Origin: an uncultured Lachnospiraceae bacterium
Lineage (GTDB): Bacteria > Bacillota > Clostridia > Lachnospirales > Lachnospiraceae
NCBI GenBank assembly: GCA_951800685.1
Contig: CATOJY010000001.1
Span: 246,255-310,254 of the forward strand
Direction of reading: 5' to 3'
Length of the DNA: 64,000 bases
A program made the position numbers and the translations under genes. Below the pieces are notes generated by a model. It saw only the letters and a program-made list of their open reading frames with translations, had not been told where the DNA came from and searched no databases. Below are positions 37,601 through 47,317 of the stretch, one piece after another (the first letter of the stretch is position 1; every line of letters starts with the position of its first letter).

Positions 37601-40600
37601 GCGTCATTTGCATTCGTCCTAAAGGAGTGTTTGTTTCTTGATGAGGAAGAATCGAATACACCGTTCTTATCCGTAACTATAGCGTGCTTCTCACCAGTCA
37701 CCGTATTCTCAAGCGCCCATGCAGTCTGGAGCCTGCGGCTGCTTAAATTTGCAATCTTATTAAACAGAAGGTCCTCACGGATTACATAGTTCCCGAATAC
37801 CAGATTCTCGCCATCGCCGTCTGCTTTCACAATGCTGCCGTCCTCCCGTATCGCAAAGGTTTTTGCCAAGCCGTCAGTCAACAGGTATGTCTCGTTCGTG
37901 GTGACTTCCTGGATGCTGTACGTCCCGTACGGGAGCGCTTTCCCGGTTGTCTCTGCGGTGTATGCGTTCTCTTCCGGATTCCAGTGGGTAGTGATTGTCA
38001 TACACAGATTATCGCCCGGCTCGTTAGATACACGCTGCTCAGGGTCGCCGTATAAGAAGATTGGCTTTTGGGACACATTCCGTATCTCAAAAGAAATCCC
38101 CTCCAGGTTCGGAACGTCTGGGACTATGCCGTGGTCTTTTCCGGCAATGGCTTCACTCTTATGCAGCTCCTTGTCAAACTTCTGAATCTGCACATCCCCG
38201 CGTTTCACATCCTCTTCACACAAAAGCGTACCCTGCTCCTCCCCTGCCTCGCCGTATACATAGTCCTCAATATCCGGCAGCTTAACCGTTTCGTCAAAGC
38301 CATCATTCACCTTCATGCCGGTAGATGGGTCAATCTCAACAACGCGGTAACTGCTGTCCGACTGGAGAACCTGCTTTGTCTTAATCCCCTCTTGTACTAC
38401 TGGAGTCCGTGCAACTCCGAACTCATCAGTCTCAATCCTGACTACCTCTGCACCAGGACCAAAAGACGGGCAGTCTTCCGCCCCATCCTCCTTCCTCACC
38501 ACATCATAATCATTCGCGTTATAAACCGCAAACACTGCGCCCTCTAGTGATGCGTCTCCCTGAGGCTCTGCGCCGCCCTCTGGGATACTATTCCCGCCGA
38601 ATGCGTATACACACTTATCCACTTTATGCACGGCAAGCCCTGCGAATTTCACATCATTCGGAACATCCAGTTCGCACTCAAAACCAGTCGTCCCATTCAG
38701 GGTAATCACAGCGCTCTGGCTCGTATTGCCCTCCGGAACTGTAATGGTTCCTGTCAGTACCTGGTCGGTCTTCTTAAATCCCGGCGCGGCAGTCTCCTCA
38801 CTAATCCGGATACTCCCAAGAGGGATAACAGTCCTCCCATTGTATACAAACAATGCATCACCGTGATCGAACCATGGTGCATCAAATCTGACAAAAGAAA
38901 GAGACGGGTCGCTCGAGTCCCTAAGTGTCTGACTCTTAAAATACCACACCCTTGCAGGAGTCCCTGTACACGCATAATTCGCGAAGTACTCGACCTTGAA
39001 AATACACCCCTGTGTACTCTTACCAGTCTTTGAGCGAGTCTCTGTTACCTTTTTCTTAATTGTTACATTCAGCCCCGGCAGGCTCTGAATAGGTTCCTGG
39101 CTCTCGATAGTCAAATCCAGCGTGTCCTTGCCCATATTAAACTCGTGCACTGTGGCGTCTAAAGCCAGCCCGGGCGGGGAAGAAATCTCCTTCACATAAT
39201 AAGTCCCGTATCCGCCCGGTCTGCGCTTTTGTACATCCTTGGAATCGCTCAGCCATACCCAGTCGCTGTACCCACTGTCTTTCAGAGTAAACGTAACAGG
39301 ATTCTTACCATCAGCCCCCATGCCTACAGCATCCGTACACGCGGCGTCCCAGTACAAGCCGTACACTGCCTGGCTGTAATCAACACCGCCTGGGATAAGC
39401 TCAGGATTCGAAATAGACTTATGGACCCGGATTGGGACACAGGTAGGCTCCTTACACTGGCCGGACGAATCAAACAGCGTAGTTATCTCCCCCTCTCTGA
39501 TTACAACCTTTTTTATTTCGTCGCTGACAAAAAATCCCTGGCCGGAAGTACTTATCTCACGCAGCCAGTAATTGCCAGGTTCCAGGGCTACCTTATTGCT
39601 AAAACCGTCGGGTTTCGTGCGCAGGATAGTAACACGTTTGTCCTTATCCTTGGACTTTGCCGCATCTTGCGTCTCATAAACACCGTATACGGCAGAACGG
39701 TCGTATGCATCAGCGCCATACTTCTCAATCTTCGCTGAGTTATCAGATACTTTTTTAATCTTCAGCTTGCCCATTCCTTCAGCTATACGGACTTTCACCA
39801 GGCCTACGCCAGTCTGGTCGTTCATCTTAGTCGTTACAACACCAAGCAATGCATAAGGCTCAGAACCCTCACGATTGACATACAAAACCCGGACAGCAAT
39901 TCCTGCATTCCTGCGATAGTCGCCACCGGCTGGAAGGTTACTTCCCTCAGGCATACTGCTGTAATCATGAATCATCGTCCCGGAACCTGCAACAAGAGTA
40001 GTTCCTACATGCGCACACTTCAAGGCTACCCTCGTATCTTCCGGCAATTTACCAAAAGACAGTTTATCCTCATTAGCCCCGCTTAATTCAATCGAGCTAA
40101 GGAAAACCCAGAAGAACTCAAGCCCATCGTTCGCTTTGTATAGTTCAGTATCCCTAGTCAGTCCATCTGTACCGCTAATAATGCGGTTTGCCAGCGCTAA
40201 TAGACCTGCTTCTGTCGGCACGCTCTCCAACAAGTACGAGTCCCCCAGGCCTGCACCACTGCCAGTAGGAGAATAGAAAATATCAGAAGTCCCCTGCATA
40301 ACGGAACCAACCCCAACCCCGTCAGCCAGTTCAACGACAGCAGAACCTGTACTGGATGCTGCGGTCGATGGTTTTGCTGCCGCTACCTTAAAGGGGCTAA
40401 AGAACTTCTTTATCTTTGTAAAGAAAGTTTCCTCTTCTGCCTGGATGGAAACAGTACCGACTGACGCCGAGGAACGCAAAATATCCAGCTCCCCGCTCTC
40501 ACTGTCATAGCAGTATTCTTCTTCACTGATAGGCACTCCATTGACAGCTATTTCCATCGTGTCCGTGTCTAAATCCTCGCCCACCTGTACCGTTGTGGTA

Positions 40601-41862
40601 AAGTCAAAAATCCCATCTGCTTCACTGCAAACGGAATTTTCATCCTCCACCGTGCTGTTAGAGACAGCCACCGATTCTACATTCTCTCCGCTCTCATAAT
40701 CCATAAGCTGAAGGAGTTGCAACTGTACATACCCAACAAGGACAGCGCCATCCTCCCTCATAGTAAGCTTCTTCGGCACGTATGCAATACCAGTGCTCCT
40801 GTCGTAAACACACCCATCCAGACCCACACCGCTGTTATTATTCTCTGCAAACGCCCAGTCGCTTACACTAGCCCCTGCATCGTACAGCATTGTATTTGCA
40901 TACCCTACATAATAATCGCTGCTGTCCGAAAGGTCATAAAGGGCAACCGCAAAGTCAAACTGTGTAATCAATTTCTCGACCTTATCAGTGCTCAGCATTA
41001 CACTTTCAATAGTAGCATTATCTCCAGTAACCGCCCTGTCAGCAAGTGTCTGCTTCACTACCATCCCGGAAGCGAGTTCCATCTTGTCAATACTCGGTAC
41101 AAACTTCCCGCTTACATTCTCCTTTAAGTAAGTCTCAGCCACTACATCTGTAACGGCTTCCCGGGCATCCTCCGGTGAAATATCACTAATATTCGTCTCC
41201 GGGATAGCAGCCGGTTCCGTCTCCTTGAGGGTCTCTTCGGAAGCAGTTTCCTCGAGAGACTCCTTGATAGTCTCTTGGATAGTCTCTCTGACAGTCTCCT
41301 CGGGAATAGTCTCCTCCTCCGCGGGAGTAATCTCCCGGTCAATAGTCTCAGTAGCAGTCTCAGCCTCGCTACTGAGACTCTCCTCAGTCTCAGACTCAGC
41401 CTTCTCCTTGAAGGAAACTTCAATAAACTGCGTACCCTTCACAACACTAAACTCTTTCCGCATCCTGGAAAGCCCCGCACCATTCTGGCTATCCATAGCC
41501 CCTTGACCGGATGCACTTCTTCTGAAACTCCCAACTGTGTACCCCTTATCCGCTAAAGCTATGACCTTGATGCTGCTTCCAACTGCTGCTTTCACACTCT
41601 CAGATGAACCACTGCCTGCCTTCACAAGCGTAGAGCCATCTTCACCTTTCACACTTACACTCCCGCCATCCCCAGCGGTAATAATGACCGTTCCCTGCTC
41701 CGCGCGCTCTTCTGTCTCCGTCCCAAACTCCGTGTCTCCATCAACAGAATCAATGGCTATAGCAGGTGCGGACGCGCTCACATGGACAATACAGGAAGCG
41801 ACGGCTATCACCGCCGCAAGGGACATAGCGGCCATACTCTTAAATAACTTAAACATATACAC
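34633..41862 (-). CDS. Giant VaFE/SpaA-type surface-anchored adhesin
   Basis: 2409 aa; signal peptide; SpaA-like prealbumin domains; seven C-terminal VaFE-type repeats (for example VVFETLYYGDTEIASHADVSDEGQTIHYP); anchor SPKTGDETGIVEHLASILFALVLLIVCWRATRSLGKWL. Confidence 0.93.
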   Translation of the reverse strand: MYMFKLFKSMAAMSLAAVIAVASCIVHVSASAPAIAIDSVDGDTEFGTETEERAEQGTVIITAGDGGSVSVKGEDGSTLVKAGSGSSESVKAAVGSSIKVIALADKGYTVGSFRRSASGQGAMDSQNGAGLSRMRKEFSVVKGTQFIEVSFKEKAESETEESLSSEAETATETIDREITPAEEETIPEETVRETIQETIKESLEETASEETLKETEPAAIPETNISDISPEDAREAVTDVVAETYLKENVSGKFVPSIDKMELASGMVVKQTLADRAVTGDNATIESVMLSTDKVEKLITQFDFAVALYDLSDSSDYYVGYANTMLYDAGASVSDWAFAENNNSGVGLDGCVYDRSTGIAYVPKKLTMREDGAVLVGYVQLQLLQLMDYESGENVESVAVSNSTVEDENSVCSEADGIFDFTTTVQVGEDLDTDTMEIAVNGVPISEEEYCYDSESGELDILRSSASVGTVSIQAEEETFFTKIKKFFSPFKVAAAKPSTAASSTGSAVVELADGVGVGSVMQGTSDIFYSPTGSGAGLGDSYLLESVPTEAGLLALANRIISGTDGLTRDTELYKANDGLEFFWVFLSSIELSGANEDKLSFGKLPEDTRVALKCAHVGTTLVAGSGTMIHDYSSMPEGSNLPAGGDYRRNAGIAVRVLYVNREGSEPYALLGVVTTKMNDQTGVGLVKVRIAEGMGKLKIKKVSDNSAKIEKYGADAYDRSAVYGVYETQDAAKSKDKDKRVTILRTKPDGFSNKVALEPGNYWLREISTSGQGFFVSDEIKKVVIREGEITTLFDSSGQCKEPTCVPIRVHKSISNPELIPGGVDYSQAVYGLYWDAACTDAVGMGADGKNPVTFTLKDSGYSDWVWLSDSKDVQKRRPGGYGTYYVKEISSPPGLALDATVHEFNMGKDTLDLTIESQEPIQSLPGLNVTIKKKVTETRSKTGKSTQGCIFKVEYFANYACTGTPARVWYFKSQTLRDSSDPSLSFVRFDAPWFDHGDALFVYNGRTVIPLGSIRISEETAAPGFKKTDQVLTGTITVPEGNTSQSAVITLNGTTGFECELDVPNDVKFAGLAVHKVDKCVYAFGGNSIPEGGAEPQGDASLEGAVFAVYNANDYDVVRKEDGAEDCPSFGPGAEVVRIETDEFGVARTPVVQEGIKTKQVLQSDSSYRVVEIDPSTGMKVNDGFDETVKLPDIEDYVYGEAGEEQGTLLCEEDVKRGDVQIQKFDKELHKSEAIAGKDHGIVPDVPNLEGISFEIRNVSQKPIFLYGDPEQRVSNEPGDNLCMTITTHWNPEENAYTAETTGKALPYGTYSIQEVTTNETYLLTDGLAKTFAIREDGSIVKADGDGENLVFGNYVIREDLLFNKIANLSSRRLQTAWALENTVTGEKHAIVTDKNGVFDSSSSRNKHSFRTNANDALLEYEDTDHVITADEMDATAGVWFGLAEDESIAPADDRLRALPYGFYELRELRCEDNDGFDLQTISFWVGGRRANDYSDAHAVIDLGTITDHNNPAITTTASGKGTGKGIAKAGKDTVVIDTVHCTGLDKGSVYRLRASIRDYEDEGSAFKVDGRFVRAEKEFTATAASMDVEVELAFDATEYAGSVGVVYEELYKGDVKVCEHTDIDDEEQRVIFPGLQTTAVCEETGNGIGVIRDGKIVIKDTVAYEGLIPGKEAVIRGSIYDKSTGSLVGESVEQVFTPDKASGTLELVFEIQAESIAGAELVAFEKLYYGEVEIADHSDPEDEGQTVSFPSIRTTAKDGTTGTNEGFAGKEAVIVDTVEYVDLKPGIEVTVRGTLIDKETGSPVEVDGKPVTAEKTFVADEKNGAVDVEFAFDASGLAGRSLVVFETLYYGDTEIASHADVSDEGQTIHYPDVKTNAVDKDTGLHDALAKEKVTITDRVALKNLTVGKTYVVSGTLMDKETGEPLIADGEKVTAEKEFVAEAKDVSVELEFVFNASALAGKTVVAFEDLHQDGKLVGTHTDLESKEQTVYFPKVGTKAIDKESGLNEGAAGKKTVIVDTVAYSNLEPGASYSLKGVLMDKASGREFFNNGKAVTSELNFTVPASKEDRTSGTIDLEFVFDSSELKGKEVVVFERLYREGKEVAVHTDIEDEGQTVHYPGLKTTATDKITGTHEQLADKKATIVDVVKYSGLTPGKEYVMKGVLMDKSTKKPLGVDGAAAEKKFTPKKADGEITLEFTFDSSVLEGKTLVVFEDLYRDGKLVGVHENLEDKDQSVNVLKIKTEAKDGSTKSGTLTIGEKVTVVDTVSYNGLSKGKKYRLKGTLYDKETGKPLEIGGKGVTAESSFRAKSAKGTAEVTFSLDTRELAGKTLVVFEELYDSKDKLIAAHKDLRDKAQTVTVPTSVVQTISPKTGDETGIVEHLASILFALVLLIVCWRATRSLGKWL
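34745..37320 (-). repeat. Seven divergent tandem VaFE domain repeats (about 120 aa each)
   Basis: Recurring [TK]xDKxTG...VDTVxYxxLxPGxxY.(L/V).GxLxDKxTG...LVVFExLYxxxxxVxxHxDxxDxxQTVxxP units in the adhesin C-terminal half. Confidence 0.85.
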
Positions 41863-42012
41863 TTTCCTCCCGTTAATTGTGTCTCATTATCCTCAACCAA
41901 TCAACAGCAGGCGGTGCATTAGGTCTACCGCTACACCCATCCTCTCGCATAGGCATTCCCCCTCTCTTCTCCACTGAAACTTGCCATACCAAAAGTATGT
42001 TTGCGTAAGAAA

Positions 42013-42040
42013 ACGAGCCTGGGACACACCCAAGCTCGCT
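42013..42040 (-). terminator. Rho-independent terminator
   Basis: Minus strand AGCGAGCTTGGGTGTGTCCCAGGCTCGTTTTCTT. Confidence 0.75.
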
Positions 42041-42199
42041 ACTACTCATTCTTATCAATTATGTATAAAATTTTACACAAACTCCTTTGGTTTACTTATT
42101 CTAAGTTTCATGCTGCGATAACCCACCATCTGCACCTGCAGAACAGCTATTACAGCAAAATACCTGTACGCCCCTCTTCGAAACGTACAGGTAGTAAGG

Positions 42200-43705
42200 T
42201 TATGAATTAAGATCTATTATAGGATATCCATCTTTATCTATACCTATGACATTGTATGGTACCCCAAATTCTCTCCATTTAAAAACACACCGATCGTAAA
42301 TTTTAACAATATTCTCTTTTTTATAGTAAGCGCCTCCGCTAAACCCTCTCCCTGGACTGCTTCCGCTTCCACCAGCATCAAATTCGCAATAAACATCGCC
42401 GACAACAGCACTAGTGGCTATATGCCCAATCTGGTTATTCACACCACGCACCAGCGTCTCCCATCCCGTGTGTCCCAGCACAGTCGCTGCATCCGCAATA
42501 ACCTGGTTGAGGTCACCACAGTCGCCACCTTTACAGCTGTCTCTATAGAAATGTGCAGGGTCATCCCCCATAGGACCGGTGCCCGTATGAATCTTATGGT
42601 CAGCAATCCATGCGCCAACATTCATCAGTGTCTCGACATCATCAGCTCCCTGAGCGCCGTCTACACGAATATTCTCATCATTAATAGTAACATACTTAGT
42701 CGTGCCAACAGGTGTATGGGTCATCTCCTCAAGCCAGCCATAGTACTTTTGGTACTCTGGTTTGACATAACGGTTATCCACATGCACTGTTACAGAGTAA
42801 AGAACATTGCCGTTATCGTCCTTTGCGCTTACAGTAAGATTGGCTGTCCCTTCGCGTAAGCCAAAGCATTGTACTGCTGGATGGCCATCTTGAAAATCTT
42901 CGAACGCCCGTATGACAAATGCCGGCTCACCATCAGCAGTCTTATTATTCGTAATTTCCCAAGAAATTTGTTCAACAGATACACCCTCAGGAAACATTAC
43001 TTCGCTTCTACGATAATAAGCGGGATCATCGTAGTCATCTAGTGGAGACTCATAGTTGAGCAAAGTATCGCCATTATGCAATTTCTTGCCGTCAATACCA
43101 GTAATCAGTTCCGTCGGGTTTCCGTCTCCAGTCAGTATAACACCGTTCTCGTAATACTCTTTCGCTTCCTCTGTTGTTACGGTATAGCCGAAGTAATATT
43201 TATCATCCTTCCCTGGATAATCGAGTGTACCATTACCGATAACAACCTCTTCCCTAATTCCAGCCTCTATGCCACCGGTCGATGGTTTATTAGGAGTATT
43301 CGGATTACTCGGCTGACTTGGCTTTACAGGATTATCAGAAGGCTTGCTAGGAGTAGTCGGTGTCTCAGATGGTTTCACAGACTTTTTTGCTTTCACAGTC
43401 ACCTTACAGGTGAGTTTCTTCCCTCCCACAGTAGCGGTAACCTTAGCTGTTCCTTTTTTCTTTGCTACGAGTTTCACAGTACCAGATTTCCTCGTCCTTT
43501 TAACCTGAACCACTTTCTTATTGGAGGTTTTCCATTTTATTTTTTTCTTATTGCTTCCCTTCACATTAAGAGTAGTGCTCTTTTTCACGGTTAAAGTAAT
43601 CTTTTTCTTGCTCAATTTAGGAGCTGCCTCTGTTCTAAGTGGAAGAGCCAGCATAATCGCGATGGTTATCATGACTACAGGCATAAATCTTTTCATCTTC
43701 TTCAT
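42200..43705 (-). CDS. Secreted protein with N-terminal BIG2-like domain and C-terminal transglutaminase-like domain
   Basis: Signal peptide; KLSKKKITLTVKKSTTLNVKGSNKKKIKWKTSNKKVVQVK...KKKGTAKVTATVGGKKLTCKVTV; DSCKGGDCGDLNQVIADAATVLG...TSAVVGDVYCEFDAG. Confidence 0.8.
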   Translation of the reverse strand: MKKMKRFMPVVMITIAIMLALPLRTEAAPKLSKKKITLTVKKSTTLNVKGSNKKKIKWKTSNKKVVQVKRTRKSGTVKLVAKKKGTAKVTATVGGKKLTCKVTVKAKKSVKPSETPTTPSKPSDNPVKPSQPSNPNTPNKPSTGGIEAGIREEVVIGNGTLDYPGKDDKYYFGYTVTTEEAKEYYENGVILTGDGNPTELITGIDGKKLHNGDTLLNYESPLDDYDDPAYYRRSEVMFPEGVSVEQISWEITNNKTADGEPAFVIRAFEDFQDGHPAVQCFGLREGTANLTVSAKDDNGNVLYSVTVHVDNRYVKPEYQKYYGWLEEMTHTPVGTTKYVTINDENIRVDGAQGADDVETLMNVGAWIADHKIHTGTGPMGDDPAHFYRDSCKGGDCGDLNQVIADAATVLGHTGWETLVRGVNNQIGHIATSAVVGDVYCEFDAGGSGSSPGRGFSGGAYYKKENIVKIYDRCVFKWREFGVPYNVIGIDKDGYPIIDLNS

Positions 43706-43831
43706 AACTTATCACTCCTTGTCTTATTATTGTTTTATTACTTATGTATAAACCCCTATGGCACGTAAAAACGTTTTAAGTAATTTTTCAATACTATTAT
43801 AACAGACTGGTAAGATAGCGCAAGAGGGAAT

Positions 43832-43899
43832 TAGTAAAGGATAATTAGGAGTTATCCTTTGGGAAGGGATTAAAATCAATGGATAATGAATGATTAACA
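43832..43899 (+). repeat. 68-bp inverted repeat, left arm, with promoter/operator
   Basis: Perfect reverse complement of 47318-47385; contains AAAGGATAA-N7-TTATCCTTT and TTGGGA-N17-GATAAT. Confidence 0.95.
43859..43887 (+). promoter_or_regulatory. Sigma70-like promoter
   Basis: TTGGGA (43859-43864), 17-nt spacer, GATAAT (43882-43887), 24 nt before the ATG at 43912. Confidence 0.6.
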
Positions 43900-43911
43900 G
43901 GTGGTGGAAAG

Positions 43912-44865
43912 ATGAAATTAATAGTAATATTAAATGTAAACCCCAATGAAAACATTAATACAAAAATTTGTAATAACAGAGAATACACCCACTCTGAGTT
44001 AAAAGCAATTTTGTTAGACAATTTTACTGGATTTGCTGAAAAAATTATTTTTTACGATAATTTTGAAAAATTCAAAGAAAATGTAAGTAATCACTTAGAT
44101 GACTTTGTATTGAATTTCGATTTTGGATATAAAAGCAGAACCAGAAATATGAATGTGCCTGCTTTTTGTGAAAATTACAATATTAAGTATTTTAATGCAA
44201 ATCCATATGTTCAAGTTCTCTGCCAAGATAAATTTATAACAAATAAATTTGCTGAAAATTTTGGGATAAAAACTCCTCAAAGTTTGCTCGTATTTCCACA
44301 TTCTTACAGCATAGAACTTCTAACTGATTTCAATTATCCAGTAATTATTAAGCCTAATTATGAGTCTGAATCAATTGGCATTACACAAAACTCTATTGTT
44401 TCCAATATAGTTCAAGCAGACTATCTTGTTCATCAATTATTTAAAGACTTTGATGGCATCCTTATAGAAGAATATATCGAGGGTAATGAGATTGCCATTA
44501 CGATATTTGGGAATAATGATAATTTATTTTTTGAAGAAGTGGAACTTTGTTTCCCAAGTAGAGAAAATTTTGCATATAAGGCTTATACTTCTGAAATAAA
44601 ACAAAATATTTCAATTGAGTTCAAAAAAAGTAGGTATTTAACTGAAAAAGATACTAATCACATCAAACAACTTTATTATAGTTTATCACCTAACAAACTG
44701 ATTAGGGTTGACGGCAGGGTAAAAAACTCTAATTTTTATTTAATTGAAATTAATGCAAATCCTGGACTATATCCAGACTCAGTTGTTCCTAGAACATTTA
44801 AAATTAACGGTTATAGTTACAAGGATATGTTAGACAAACTGTTTATGTGTGTAAAAAATATATAG
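43912..44865 (+). CDS. ATP-grasp protein, D-Ala-D-Ala ligase-like
   Basis: FNANPYVQVLCQDKFITNKFAENFGIKTPQSLLVF...YPVIIKPNYESESIGI...GILIEEYIEGNEIAITIF...FYLIEINANPGLYPDSVVP. Confidence 0.88.
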   Translation: MKLIVILNVNPNENINTKICNNREYTHSELKAILLDNFTGFAEKIIFYDNFEKFKENVSNHLDDFVLNFDFGYKSRTRNMNVPAFCENYNIKYFNANPYVQVLCQDKFITNKFAENFGIKTPQSLLVFPHSYSIELLTDFNYPVIIKPNYESESIGITQNSIVSNIVQADYLVHQLFKDFDGILIEEYIEGNEIAITIFGNNDNLFFEEVELCFPSRENFAYKAYTSEIKQNISIEFKKSRYLTEKDTNHIKQLYYSLSPNKLIRVDGRVKNSNFYLIEINANPGLYPDSVVPRTFKINGYSYKDMLDKLFMCVKNI

Positions 44866-44875
44866 CCACGGATTT

Positions 44876-44921
44876 CTATGATATTAAGAGAACTGTAATA
44901 TTCAGCATCTTAATATCATAG
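44876..44921. terminator. Bidirectional hairpin between convergent genes
   Basis: CTATGATATTAAGA (44876-44889) / TCTTAATATCATAG (44908-44921), 14-bp perfect arms. Confidence 0.6.
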
Positions 44922-44950
44922 GAATTTTAATATATGCAAGGTCTCATATC

Positions 44951-47245
44951 TTATTTGTCTGGATATTTTATGTTAATAGGCAATTTCCAAGAAGTTTCAT
45001 ATAATAATTTATATTTATAAGTGTCATCAGATTTGAGGTTTTCTTGGGATAACTTTGTTTTATAGCACTCACTTTTTTCATAATTAAACATATTTATATA
45101 ATAATGATACAGGTTATAATAGATTTTATCAACAAATCGTTTGAATTTTGTACGCTTAAGCATCTCCTCCAATTCTATGACTATTTCTTGGCATTCTAAC
45201 TTTGAAATATCTTTTCTTATAATATAATAGACAAGCAGATTATTATTAATAGCAAACCGATCGTATTCGTCATATGCGGTTATCTTGGCATTGTTTAGTA
45301 GTGCTGGGATATCTTCGTCAATCTTACAAGTATGAAACTTAATCGTAGCCTCATTATGAAGAATCATATGATTATATATTAAATTATTTCCAAAGAAGCC
45401 TCTAGCTTCTAAAAGGGACTTTTCTGCTTGTTCTGGTTGCCCTGTTAATGAGTATAAGTATGCAAGATATATAGCATGAAGACCAGAAAATTCATCTTTA
45501 GCGTTATAAAAATCTTTTGTTACGGATTCAACCACTTTTAAACGCTCCTTAAAATCACTATAAAACACATTAGATAATCTAACTAGATAAGGGTAAAGCC
45601 GTTCCTGTGTATATGACTTCAGGTCATTAAAAATACTTGCAGCCGTAGCTCGTTTATTTAATTGAATTAAATTCATCATAAGCACTAAAGATAAATTAAA
45701 ATAGATTGAAGATTGTTTATCTAATTCCTCTAGTTTTGAGCTTATATAATCTTTTGAACCAATAAAATCTTCACACCGATTTAAAACCAAAGCTTGTATA
45801 AAAACAGTATCATCATCCTCGTTATTTGATAATTCAATAAAATCTCTAGATTCGCAATAAAGATTTGCATCATATGCGATTTTAGCAAAAATTATTGAAA
45901 ATTCCTTGCTAATTTCGCATAGTTCATGGCGAATTGCGTGGAATTTTTGAAAATAATCAATACGCTCAGCCTGCATGTTAAATTTCCGCAATCTTTGACC
46001 AATCTGAGAGGACAATGATTTCAACTGATTAAATTGTTTGTTGTTTAAATAATATTCAACTAGAACATCGACATATCGATTGTTATAATTTTGTTTCAAT
46101 TTCAGATTTAAATCTTGGATAAGAGCAGAGGCAACCACATATTTAAATAATTGCATATAATCTTTTATATTAAATATTTCATAAGCAAAAGGAGTGAGCG
46201 AAATATAATCTTTATTTTGTTCTACTATTTTTTCATCTAATTTTAACTTGATGTCTGACTCACTAAGTGGGGTGCCTAATTTCTCTAGTATGCCGCCTAA
46301 TTCGGTGCAGTTTAATTTTCCATTTGCGTAACCAATTAAAACCAGCAAAATCTTTTGTTTATCTGATAGATTTTGGAGAATTTCTTTCGTACTTCTCATT
46401 TTAGTCGAAGTATCTTTTTGCAATCTGTCACTAAAATCTTTTAAGATACTTAAAATTTCTGTGAGATTTCCTTTTTCAATACTTTTCTCAAGGATACTTA
46501 AATCTAAGTGAGCCGATTCCAATTTTAAATCAGATGATAATTGCTGAATATATTTTTCTATACAATCATCTGATAATTTTCCTAATTGGTATCTTTCTAG
46601 AATTATATTGCGATTATTTTGCAGATATCGTTCTATTTTTGAACTATTTTCATCGTTATTGCTTTCGAATATAAAAACACTCCCTTTTGTGTTTCCAATT
46701 AGTTTACTTAGTAAATCAAGAGAACCAGAGTCAATGCTGAAAGCATGCTGAAAAACGATATGCAAATGTACTGTAGTTAAAACATAGGTGGAATACTCAA
46801 ATAAATTTTCTATTTGAGCATCTAATATGAATTTTTCAGACTGGATAGGGTTGTCGATTAATGAAGTAAGTTCTATATCAAAACCTTTGTTTTTGGCCAA
46901 CGCCTGCCCAAAAATTGCAGTAATCTTTAATAATATCTGAATGGCTTTAGTGTTATTGGCTTTTTTTCTATAAAATGTTTTAAAATCATCATATCTGTAT
47001 TCAACACTTGTTTTATCTAATTCCAGAACCATTCTCCTGAATGTCGAAAGTTCATCATCCTCATCAGAACGAAAAATCTCCAATAGGGGGTATGAAAAAT
47101 CTTTTAATACTTCTCTAATAAATTCTGATTTTCCTATTCCATGATTTGCTTCAATAATATAAACTTGATTTTTATTATTTTGTATCGCTCTTTCATAATG
47201 GTTTTTGAAAATTTCACGTTCAGATTCTCGATTGATAAAAAACAT
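44951..47245 (-). CDS. STAND-like ATPase with helical-repeat C-terminus
   Basis: INRESEREIFKNHYERAIQNNKNQVYIIEANHGIGKSEFIREVL (Walker A). Start trimmed to MFFINRESER, preceded by GGGGAAG. Confidence 0.7.
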   Translation of the reverse strand: MFFINRESEREIFKNHYERAIQNNKNQVYIIEANHGIGKSEFIREVLKDFSYPLLEIFRSDEDDELSTFRRMVLELDKTSVEYRYDDFKTFYRKKANNTKAIQILLKITAIFGQALAKNKGFDIELTSLIDNPIQSEKFILDAQIENLFEYSTYVLTTVHLHIVFQHAFSIDSGSLDLLSKLIGNTKGSVFIFESNNDENSSKIERYLQNNRNIILERYQLGKLSDDCIEKYIQQLSSDLKLESAHLDLSILEKSIEKGNLTEILSILKDFSDRLQKDTSTKMRSTKEILQNLSDKQKILLVLIGYANGKLNCTELGGILEKLGTPLSESDIKLKLDEKIVEQNKDYISLTPFAYEIFNIKDYMQLFKYVVASALIQDLNLKLKQNYNNRYVDVLVEYYLNNKQFNQLKSLSSQIGQRLRKFNMQAERIDYFQKFHAIRHELCEISKEFSIIFAKIAYDANLYCESRDFIELSNNEDDDTVFIQALVLNRCEDFIGSKDYISSKLEELDKQSSIYFNLSLVLMMNLIQLNKRATAASIFNDLKSYTQERLYPYLVRLSNVFYSDFKERLKVVESVTKDFYNAKDEFSGLHAIYLAYLYSLTGQPEQAEKSLLEARGFFGNNLIYNHMILHNEATIKFHTCKIDEDIPALLNNAKITAYDEYDRFAINNNLLVYYIIRKDISKLECQEIVIELEEMLKRTKFKRFVDKIYYNLYHYYINMFNYEKSECYKTKLSQENLKSDDTYKYKLLYETSWKLPINIKYPDK

Positions 47246-47317
47246 ATTTTCTTCCCCTATTGCTAGTATATTCATTTCTACAGTTTACTTCATTCTCCTA
47301 TCATAACGGAGGATTGA

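Noticed and set aside
41142-41423. 93-aa Arg/Leu-rich minus-strand ORF
   Set aside because: Alternative frame of the adhesin's Glu/Thr-rich region; compositional artefact.
34826-41977. Many + strand ORFs antisense to the adhesin
   Set aside because: Serine/threonine-rich antisense reading of a repetitive gene; no coherent domains, no RBS, periodicity follows the VaFE repeats.
1-43700. Idea that the window is a conventional tailed-phage genome
   Set aside because: No capsid, portal, terminase, tail or lysis gene recognised here, and sortase/adhesin cargo is extensive; a phage-plasmid cannot be excluded because only one window is visible.
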